This document shows, piece after piece, positions 13,010 through 18,949 of a stretch of 18,949 bases of DNA (position 1 is its first letter; each line of letters starts with the position of its first letter). Position numbers and translations under genes: made by a program. This stretch comes from CAUZEO01 sp963578625 (GTDB lineage Bacteria; Verrucomicrobiota; Kiritimatiellia; SLOV01), in contig CAUZEO010000058.1 of assembly GCA_963578625.1 (NCBI GenBank), forward strand, positions 1-18,949, written 5' to 3'. The notes beneath the pieces are model-generated. The model made no database searches and was not told where the DNA came from. It saw nothing but the letters and a program-made list of their open reading frames with translations.

Positions 13010-15616
13010 ATGAGCAGGACACGAACCCTTTTGCTGTTTTGGATGCTGGCTGTGCCCGCATTTTCTTCGCCTGAGCCGATTCACCAGGAGGAGATCAAGC
13101 TTCGTGCCCATGGCGTGCCCAGCAGCGCCGGTAACTCCATGGCCTCGCTGATCGGTCTTGAGGTCATGGATGCGTTTCGCACCAAGTTCCCGCATATCGA
13201 TCCGATCAGTTCGGAGGGGCTTATGATTCCGGGTCGGACCATGGATGTCCTGCCCCTCATGCAGATAGCAGGGGACATTGCTCCGGACACAATCTACGTG
13301 AACTTCAGGCAGTCGGATACCTATATCCGGAGCAAGTTCTTGTATCCGTTAGACAAGTATATCGAACGGCTTGCGGGGACCGATATTCCCGGCGGGCACC
13401 TACTGAGCCTCGAAGAGTATCTCGGCCGGCTGCGGGAAGGAGCGCTGTATGACGAAGAGTTGAAGGATCGGGTTCCTGAGCAGTGTTGGAAGGTCATTAG
13501 AAGAAGGTGCCCTTACAAGAGTGAATGTCACCATCTAGACAAGTGGGGTGAAACGGCGGCCGAGACGCACTATCACACGTGGAGTTACCCTATCGGCGCG
13601 CTCGTGATGGGGCTTTTCTACCGGTGGGATTATTTTGCGGAAGCCGATATGCCCCAGCGCGCGCCGGAGACCATGGACGAGCTTCTCGAGTGGAGCCGGA
13701 AACTTCACAATCCTGCCGCCAACCGGTACGGACTGATGTTGAACGGGTCTGAGCTGAGTTGGACGACCCTGAGTTTCCTCTACTCCATGGGCGGGCTGCT
13801 GGTCGACCAGAATGAGAATGGCGAATGGCACAATGTTTTCGACAGCGATGAGGCGGTGGAAGCCTATTTCTATGTGGCACGCCTCTTTCATGAGCCTTTT
13901 GAGAATGAATACGGAAAGTTCACGACATCGATCTACTTGAAGTCGGCGGGCTCGAAAAATGACAACGACTATTTCAGCATGTTCTTCAGTTATCTCGACC
14001 TTCGATTTTTTGGCCAGAACGATCCGAACAAGTGGGCTTTTGGCCCGGTTCCCCTGGGTCCAACGGGAAAGAGGGGGAGCGAGTTCAATTCGAGGATGCT
14101 TGGAATCTACGCGGGACTTGAAGACGACGAACCGCGCCGGGAAGCGGCATGGGAATACATTCGGTTCAACGACGGGAAAGAGGCCAGGAACATTACGACC
14201 CGCTTCATGGTGGAGAATGGATTCGGTCACTATGTCCGCCCGCCCCTTCTTGAGGCAGCCGGATTTCCGGAGTACATACGCCGCGTTCCGGAAGGATGGG
14301 AAGAGTCCTTCCAGATCGCTCTCAAGAACGGTGTTCCGGAGCCATACGGGAAGAATTGCCAGCAGGTATACACATACGCATCGAAGGCGATCGACCAGAT
14401 CCGGACCGACAACGAGGTTCGCGATGCCATCACGGAAGGGAACGAACAGCGGGCAAAAGAGAGAGTTCGGGAGATTCTTACCGCCGGCGTCGAGCGAAGC
14501 GACCGGAAAATGTTGAATATCCTTTCTCCAGAGGAGACTCGATTTCGAAGCCGGGTCTCCGCCGTCGTCGCGGGATCCATTGTAATCATATTTGTGCTCG
14601 TGTTTCGCCGGGTTTTCAAGACGTTCGCCGCGGCCCAGCAGCATGTCACCCTTTTCCAGGACGAAAAGCGCAAGGGTGAGTGGCAATTCGTCCGATTCTG
14701 GAAAGCGTACCTGATCATGCTTCCCGCCATCGGCCTGGTTGCCATCTGGGCGTATTACCCCCTGGGTCGCGGAAGCATCATGGCGTTCCAGGAGTACAAC
14801 GTACGCGGATTTACCGAGTGGGTCGGCATGTCCAACTTCGCGAATATTCTCTTCGATATGGAATTCTGGTATTCCATGTGGATCTCCCTTAAATATTCGC
14901 TCCTATTCATGCTCTTCGGATTCGTGACCCCCATCGTGCTCGCGTTTCTATTGACCGAAGTCCCGCGTGGAAAGGTTATATTCCGGACGATCTATTACCT
15001 GCCGGCCGTCCTTTCCGGGGTCGTTGTGATTTTTCTGTGGAAAGGATTCTACGGATCGCATGGTCTGATATCCACGATCGTCAACTTCGTCATCGGGGTT
15101 ATGAATTATCTGCCGGGCGTGGCGATGGATCCCGTGAGTCACGCGTGGTTGGATCAGCCGCAATGGGCACTGATCTTTTGTCTTCTTCCTTCCATCTGGG
15201 CGGGTATGGGGCCGGGTTGCCTCATTTACCTCGCGGCATTAAAAACCGTTCCGGACGACTTGTACGAAGCCGCAGACGTTGATGGCGCCGGATTTCTCGG
15301 CAAGGTGTTTCACGTGGCCATTCCCAGCATCAAGGCGTTGATTTTCATCAACTTCATCGGTGTCATGATTGCCACGATGAAAAGTGGCGGGGAGTTCATG
15401 TTGGCCATGACGGGAGGCGGACCGTACACGCCGTACGGCGAAACGGAAGTCGTCGGTCTCCATATTTTCTGGGAAGCCTTCACTTTCCTGCGTTTCGGAA
15501 CCGCGGTGTCAATGGCCTGGATTCTTGGATCGTTCCTGATTGGTTTCACCGTTCTGCAACTGCAGCGATTGAGCCGAATGGAATTCAGAACCGCGGACAG
15601 CGCAAAGAATGACTGA
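13010..15616 (+). CDS. Fused solute-binding protein and MalF-like permease of an ABC importer
   Basis: This 868-aa protein (from the ATG at 13010, AAGG five bases upstream) combines two subunits normally encoded separately. Residues 1-20 are a signal peptide (RTLLLFWMLAVPAFSS). Residues about 25-490 are a family 1 extracellular solute-binding protein, with a YPIGALVMGLFYRWDYF segment after the first lobe and GKEARNITTRFMVENGFG near the end. Residues about 518-533 form a membrane span, returning the chain to the cytoplasm. Residues about 564-850 are the MalF-type permease, with the EAA loop YEAADVDGAGFLGKVFHVAIP at about 752-772 for ATPase docking. The binding protein is thus tethered to the channel. 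An unusual Cys/His cluster (CX7CX5CHH then HYH) lies at about residues 159-189. A MalG-like partner follows after 36 bp. The family suggests a carbohydrate substrate, not identified. A TTG start at 12845 is possible. Confidence 0.88.
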   Translation: MSRTRTLLLFWMLAVPAFSSPEPIHQEEIKLRAHGVPSSAGNSMASLIGLEVMDAFRTKFPHIDPISSEGLMIPGRTMDVLPLMQIAGDIAPDTIYVNFRQSDTYIRSKFLYPLDKYIERLAGTDIPGGHLLSLEEYLGRLREGALYDEELKDRVPEQCWKVIRRRCPYKSECHHLDKWGETAAETHYHTWSYPIGALVMGLFYRWDYFAEADMPQRAPETMDELLEWSRKLHNPAANRYGLMLNGSELSWTTLSFLYSMGGLLVDQNENGEWHNVFDSDEAVEAYFYVARLFHEPFENEYGKFTTSIYLKSAGSKNDNDYFSMFFSYLDLRFFGQNDPNKWAFGPVPLGPTGKRGSEFNSRMLGIYAGLEDDEPRREAAWEYIRFNDGKEARNITTRFMVENGFGHYVRPPLLEAAGFPEYIRRVPEGWEESFQIALKNGVPEPYGKNCQQVYTYASKAIDQIRTDNEVRDAITEGNEQRAKERVREILTAGVERSDRKMLNILSPEETRFRSRVSAVVAGSIVIIFVLVFRRVFKTFAAAQQHVTLFQDEKRKGEWQFVRFWKAYLIMLPAIGLVAIWAYYPLGRGSIMAFQEYNVRGFTEWVGMSNFANILFDMEFWYSMWISLKYSLLFMLFGFVTPIVLAFLLTEVPRGKVIFRTIYYLPAVLSGVVVIFLWKGFYGSHGLISTIVNFVIGVMNYLPGVAMDPVSHAWLDQPQWALIFCLLPSIWAGMGPGCLIYLAALKTVPDDLYEAADVDGAGFLGKVFHVAIPSIKALIFINFIGVMIATMKSGGEFMLAMTGGGPYTPYGETEVVGLHIFWEAFTFLRFGTAVSMAWILGSFLIGFTVLQLQRLSRMEFRTADSAKND

Positions 15617-15652
15617 CGTATGAATGCAGGGTTTTCAATAATCTAGATCCTC

Positions 15653-17647
15653 ATGCCTATCATATCCAAGGTGAATGCCCGGTCCTGGAAAGGGAAATCC
15701 CTTTACGTGACGATCTTCGTCGTATTGATTGCGGGCGCGGCAACCATGATCTATCCGTTTCTTCTCATGCTTTCGGGCTCGATACGAAGCGATGTGGACG
15801 GCAACGAGTTGACGATCATTCCGCGATTCTGGTCGGACGACGGCATTCTCTATCAGAAGTACGTCGAATCGAAGTACGCGAATTCGGCAATTCTTCAACG
15901 GGCCTGGGGCGACCGACCGGGTGGATGGCGGAAAATCAAACCTCAGGAAAACTCCGGATCCCGCTATCTCGAGGAGTTTTTGGCATGGCGGCCGGAGGCT
16001 CCCCACTGGGAATTGGGACACCACCTATCGGGCCAACTGTTGTCAATCAATGCAAGGCTCTACCGTTCGGACCTCTATGATCGATTTGACGGAGACCTGG
16101 ACCGATACAAGGAAACCATCAAGATTCCCGTAAAGGACTGGAACCAGGTCCAGCCGCCGGGGCCCAGCATCGTCCGGTTTCTTCGCGCGGATACCGAGTA
16201 TTATCGCGATTGGTTCGAGTTCGCGAAGTCGCGTCCTGTCGAAGACCGATACATTGTCGATGCGGATGCCGAGTATGTCGGCGATTATCTCATGGGGGTT
16301 TATACGCCGAGCATCGAAAAATACAACGAACTACATGGATCCAGCTACGAGAGTTATGACGATGTCGTGCTGGCGGACCGGGTGCCCGAGACTGCCGGCC
16401 TGGAGCGCGATGACTGGGAATACTACGTGCGTTCGGAACTGCGGCTGGGGTTCATTCGGCTTGATCCTACCTTGACGGATAGTTTCCGATCGTTCCTGAA
16501 CAACGAACTCTATGCCACGATCGATGAATTCAATTTGAGGTTTAAAACCGACCATGCCGCCTTCAGTGAGATTCCCTTCGCTGAAAGGGCGCCGATAAAC
16601 CGCATTTTACAAGCAGACTGGGAAAAGTTTTTGAAAAATGCGCAAGCATGTCCGCCGGAAATGATAACCATTCAAGGTTCCAGACAACTCTTTGAAGACT
16701 TCATTGCCAAGCGAAAAGGCATTTCCCGGGCACAGATTTCACCCGTCAGGATTCCTTCGCAGTTGGCGGATTATCATGATCTTATTGCAAAGAGAAAATT
16801 TTGGCGCAGTGAACTGACCAAGAGAAACTATAAGCAAGTTTTTGAGTACATTCTCCGCCATGGTAATGGGATCAAAAACACGATCATCTATTGTTTCCTG
16901 GCAATCGCCACAGCCTTGTTTGTCAATCCGCTCGCGGCGTACGCCTTGAGTCGCTACAAGCCACCTAGCATGTACAAGATCCTGCTGTTCTGCATGGCGA
17001 CCATGGCATTTCCGGGCGAGGTTACGATGATCCCCGCGTTCCTGCTATTGAAGCGATTTCCTGCCGTGCCTCTAATTGCGGGTCTCGTCGTTTTTCTCGT
17101 CGCGATCTGGATTCTGAACCGGGCGGCACGTCAATGGCCGGAAATGCTGCGGCTGACCTTTGCGCTGGTTCTGGCAATTCTTGCCGGAGCATGGGCGATC
17201 CCTGCCCTGACCGGTAATTCGCACGTAAGCCTTCTGAATACATTCTGGGCACTCGTATTGCCGGGCGCGGCCAACGGCTTCTTCATTTTTCTCTTGAAAG
17301 GATTTTTCGACAGTTTGCCGCAGGAACTGTTTGAACAGGCCGAAATCGATGGGGCGGGGGAGTGGACAAAATTCTGGAGCATTACCATGAACCTTTCTCA
17401 ACCGATTTTGGCGGTGATTGCATTGAATGCTTTTGTGGGAGCGTACAGTGCATTCATGATGGCGCTGATCATCATTCCCGATCAGGACATGTGGACACTC
17501 ATGGTGTGGATTTTTCAGCTCCAGAGCTCAGCGCATGGTTCGGTTCTCTACGCCTCCCTGGTGATCACGGCGATCCCCACTTTTCTCGTGTTCGCGTTCT
17601 GCCAGAATATTATTATCCGCGGGATCGTCGTGCCGGTGGAGAAGTGA
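15653..17647 (+). CDS. MalG-like ABC permease with a large repeat-containing insertion
   Basis: This is the second channel subunit of the importer, 664 aa where MalG-type permeases have about 280-300. TM1 is at residues 18-43. The normal short loop after TM1 (LSGSIRS) is expanded to about 360 residues (44-405) that must lie outside the cytoplasm. This part is rich in Tyr, Trp, Asp and Arg and contains tandem units of about 68 residues. The conserved permease core then runs from about 406: KNTIIYCFLAIATALFVNPL, AAYALSRYKPPS, FPGEVTMIPAFLLLKRF. A second insertion of about 57 residues (470-526) adds two hydrophobic segments. SLLNTFWALVLPGAANGFF and the EAA loop EQAEIDGAGEWTKFWSI (561-577) follow. 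No clear Shine-Dalgarno precedes the ATG, so translation may be coupled to the gene 36 bp upstream. No ATPase gene lies in the window. Confidence 0.87.
   Translation: MPIISKVNARSWKGKSLYVTIFVVLIAGAATMIYPFLLMLSGSIRSDVDGNELTIIPRFWSDDGILYQKYVESKYANSAILQRAWGDRPGGWRKIKPQENSGSRYLEEFLAWRPEAPHWELGHHLSGQLLSINARLYRSDLYDRFDGDLDRYKETIKIPVKDWNQVQPPGPSIVRFLRADTEYYRDWFEFAKSRPVEDRYIVDADAEYVGDYLMGVYTPSIEKYNELHGSSYESYDDVVLADRVPETAGLERDDWEYYVRSELRLGFIRLDPTLTDSFRSFLNNELYATIDEFNLRFKTDHAAFSEIPFAERAPINRILQADWEKFLKNAQACPPEMITIQGSRQLFEDFIAKRKGISRAQISPVRIPSQLADYHDLIAKRKFWRSELTKRNYKQVFEYILRHGNGIKNTIIYCFLAIATALFVNPLAAYALSRYKPPSMYKILLFCMATMAFPGEVTMIPAFLLLKRFPAVPLIAGLVVFLVAIWILNRAARQWPEMLRLTFALVLAILAGAWAIPALTGNSHVSLLNTFWALVLPGAANGFFIFLLKGFFDSLPQELFEQAEIDGAGEWTKFWSITMNLSQPILAVIALNAFVGAYSAFMMALIIIPDQDMWTLMVWIFQLQSSAHGSVLYASLVITAIPTFLVFAFCQNIIIRGIVVPVEK
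16208..16819 (+). repeat. Tandem 68-residue protein repeats in the MalG-like insertion
   Basis: Three units start at residues 186, 254 and 322, exactly 68 apart, each at an Asp-Trp (DWFEF, DWEYY, DWEKF). Each has a second anchor about 27-32 residues on (EYVGDYL, DSFRSFL, QLFEDFI). Units one and two also share IEKYN/IDEFN (221 and 290) and ADRVP/AERAP (241 and 310). A weaker unit may begin 68 residues earlier at His118-Trp119, and the fourth boundary at about 390 reads RNYKQVFEYI. The repeats are diverged at DNA level, so the duplication is old. The fold is unknown. Confidence 0.65.
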
Positions 17648-17685
17648 ATTAACTACCGAATTCTCTACACTCTTCGGTTTTCATC

Positions 17686-18717
17686 ATGAAGATTGCATTA
17701 CTTGGATATACCCAGTCTGGGAAAAAGACCCTCTTCGAACTGTTGACGGGCCGGGTTGTCCCGGAATCGAGAAAACCGGGTGAAGTGGTAGAAGGCATTT
17801 CCTCGATTCAGGATACAAGAGTGGCTGGATTGAGCCGGCTCTGTGATCCGAAAAAGACGACGTATGCCGAAAACCAGTATGTTCTTTGCCCGGACGTCAC
17901 CGAAACCGGTACGGATCGCGCCTGGCTGGACGCGGCCCGCCAGTGCGATCTCTTGTGTCTTGTGGTTCGCGCGTTCGTTTCGGAGGAAGTCTACCATCCA
18001 CAGGGCGCAGTGGACGCGCCGCGCGACTTGGAAAATCTTCACACCGAGCTGATCTTTGCCGATATGGAACTTATCGAACGGAGACTTCGACGGATGGATA
18101 AGGAAAAACGAACGGGGAAATCACCCGGTCGCCCCGGTGAGGAAGATGTATTGCGTCGCGGCATGGCCGCGCTGGAGGAGGGCACTCCGCTATCGGCCCT
18201 CGAGGTGGAGGATCACGAGTACGAGGCGGTAAAGAGCCTCGATCTTTTGACATTTAAACCGACTCTGGCGGTGCATAATGTCTCAGAGGAAGATGTTGCC
18301 TCCGACGCGGGGAGCCGGGCCGTAAACGTTTCCTGCCTGCTGGAGCGGGAAATTATGGCCATCGATGATCCCGCGGAACGAACGGAGTATCTCTCGACCT
18401 ACGGTCTTGCAGAATCAGGTCTGGATCGCGTAAACGCCGCGGCGTACGAAGCTCTCGGGCTCATGTCATTTTATACCGTGGGTCCGGATGAAGTGCGGGC
18501 CTGGACGATCAGGAAGGGTTCCGTCGCACCGGTCTCGGGCGGCAAGATTCACACCGACATAGAGCGCGGCTTTATCCGGGTGGAAATCATGAGGTACGAT
18601 GATTTTGTACAATTGGGTTCAGAGAAAGCCGTTAAGGATGCAGGCAAAACCGAAACACGCGGCCGCGACTACGTGATAGAAGACGGCGACATCTGTCACT
18701 TCCTCTTCAATGTGTAG
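17686..18717 (+). CDS. Degenerate YchF/OLA1-like protein with TGS domain
   Basis: YchF is a conserved ribosome-associated P-loop ATPase. This 343-aa relative keeps the overall plan. SEEVYHPQGAVDAPRDLENL (99-118) and TELIFADMELIERRLRRM (120-137) match the YchF core, the NxxE nucleotide motif is NVSE (198-201), and residues about 261-343 are the TGS/DUF933 domain ending GRDYVIEDGDICHFLFNV. The nucleotide site is altered. The P-loop reads GYTQSGKKT (7-15), with Lys where Ser/Thr should bind magnesium, and the DxxG switch region is shortened to CPDVTETGTDRAWLDAARQ without the glycine motif. It is therefore likely a divergent paralogue rather than the housekeeping YchF. It follows the transporter by 38 bp; a weak hairpin (17655-17678) lies between. 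No good ribosome binding site precedes the ATG. Confidence 0.82.
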   Translation: MKIALLGYTQSGKKTLFELLTGRVVPESRKPGEVVEGISSIQDTRVAGLSRLCDPKKTTYAENQYVLCPDVTETGTDRAWLDAARQCDLLCLVVRAFVSEEVYHPQGAVDAPRDLENLHTELIFADMELIERRLRRMDKEKRTGKSPGRPGEEDVLRRGMAALEEGTPLSALEVEDHEYEAVKSLDLLTFKPTLAVHNVSEEDVASDAGSRAVNVSCLLEREIMAIDDPAERTEYLSTYGLAESGLDRVNAAAYEALGLMSFYTVGPDEVRAWTIRKGSVAPVSGGKIHTDIERGFIRVEIMRYDDFVQLGSEKAVKDAGKTETRGRDYVIEDGDICHFLFNV

Positions 18718-18753
18718 ACGAGAACCGGCATGTCTCATGCTCTGGGTTGACTT

Positions 18754-18767
18754 GAGGTGAAAACCTC
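18754..18767 (+). terminator. Small GNRA hairpin between the YchF-like gene and the prepilin gene
   Basis: GAGGT (18754-18758) pairs with ACCTC (18763-18767) around a GAAA loop. A second short hairpin, GCATG-TCT-CATGC, lies at 18728-18740. Neither has a T-run, so termination is doubtful. A TTGACT at 18747-18752 lacks a convincing -10 partner. Confidence 0.25.
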
Positions 18768-18799
18768 TCAATTCAATGGCCTGCACCGGAGGAGGAACC

Positions 18800-18949
18800 A
18801 TGTGCAATGCCGGCGCGAATTATCGCAAAATGGGATGGCGACGATCCGCCCTTTCTGCCTCTGGGCGGGGCGGATTTACACTTGTCGAGATCATGATCGT
18901 AGTTGCGATCCTGGGAATCCTTGCTGGACTCTCTGTTCCGCGCGCACTC
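18800..18949 (+). CDS. Type IV pilin / pseudopilin precursor, 3' end missing
   Basis: Only the first 50 residues are in the window. A 25-residue basic leader ends RGG, followed by FTLVEIMIVVAILGILAGLS, the classic class III signal: prepilin peptidase cleaves after Gly25, Phe26 becomes the N-methylated first residue, and Glu30 is the conserved +5 glutamate. The hydrophobic helix continues to Val-Pro at about residues 46-47. The ATG at 18800 has GGAGGAGGA directly upstream (18788-18796), one of the strongest ribosome binding sites here; Met11 is a possible later start. The missing C-terminal domain decides whether this is a major pilin, a minor pilin or a type II secretion pseudopilin. PVC genomes carry many such genes for secreted or surface proteins, so a pilus role is not assured. 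Confidence 0.9.
   Translation, partial: MCNAGANYRKMGWRRSALSASGRGGFTLVEIMIVVAILGILAGLSVPRAL

Noticed and set aside
12861..13013. 50-aa frame whose stop overlaps the transporter ATG as ATGA
   Set aside because: Arg/Pro-rich shadow-like sequence, with the Shine-Dalgarno 21 bases away; no sign of selection.
13535..14686. 383-aa open frame on the minus strand inside the binding-protein/permease gene
   Set aside because: Long only because of codon bias of the opposite strand; no recognisable domain, and the plus strand encodes a clear solute-binding protein over the same bases.
17655..17678. ACCGAA...TTCGGT hairpin followed by TTTT before the YchF-like gene
   Set aside because: Only six base pairs with a 12-base loop, and it would terminate within ten bases of a start codon; too weak to call a terminator.
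1..18949. tRNA, rRNA, CRISPR arrays, insertion sequences, integrases
   Set aside because: No T-loop-like tRNA sequence, spaced direct repeats, transposase or integrase frame was seen on either strand by eye; the gene content looks chromosomal and stable.

Overview
The window reads as a piece of a Gram-negative bacterial chromosome of moderate-to-high GC. It mixes housekeeping biosynthesis (aspartate-semialdehyde dehydrogenase, ThiD, LeuC, LeuD) with surface, polarity and transport genes. Two predicted lipoproteins, a type IV prepilin and an MglA GTPase point to an outer membrane and probably type IV pili. The solute-binding/permease fusion, the FHA-DUF4388 protein and the long acidic roadblock protein resemble, from memory, proteins of the PVC superphylum (Lentisphaerae, Kiritimatiellota, Verrucomicrobia) and neighbouring candidate phyla. 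That placement is an inference; no marker RNA is present.

Layout. 1-819 is the 3' part of asd (+). 793-4034 is a leftward group: mglA, a stand-alone roadblock protein, an FHA-DUF4388 protein, a membrane-anchored coiled-coil protein with its own promoter, and a 63-aa lipoprotein. A 429-bp divergent gap with two inverted repeats separates it from a rightward 634-aa protein that joins a ComEA-like helix-hairpin-helix to a C-terminal roadblock domain. An intrinsic terminator follows. thiD and comEC then form a coupled pair (ATGA overlap). A DUF547 lipoprotein runs leftward, divergent from leuC-leuD, and leuD ends in a hairpin. 13010-17647 encodes two very large ABC sugar-type transporter subunits without an ATPase. 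A degenerate YchF-like protein follows. The window ends inside a prepilin gene.

How the parts may work together. MglA-type GTPases and roadblock (MglB-like) proteins set cell polarity and control type IV pili in other bacteria. Here one MglA faces two roadblock proteins, one fused to a DNA-uptake-type HhH fold, with comEC two genes away and a prepilin at the far end. A polarity/DNA-uptake link is an attractive but unproven idea. The transporter is the most unusual system. The MalF-like subunit carries its own membrane-anchored binding protein. The MalG-like subunit has a roughly 360-residue extracytoplasmic insertion built from tandem repeats of about 68 residues, plus a second insertion adding two hydrophobic segments. 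Other oddities are a ComEC whose metallo-beta-lactamase domain lacks its metal ligands, a YchF relative with a damaged nucleotide site, a LeuD with a 10-residue insertion containing a DNA palindrome, and a probably (near-)leaderless leuC.
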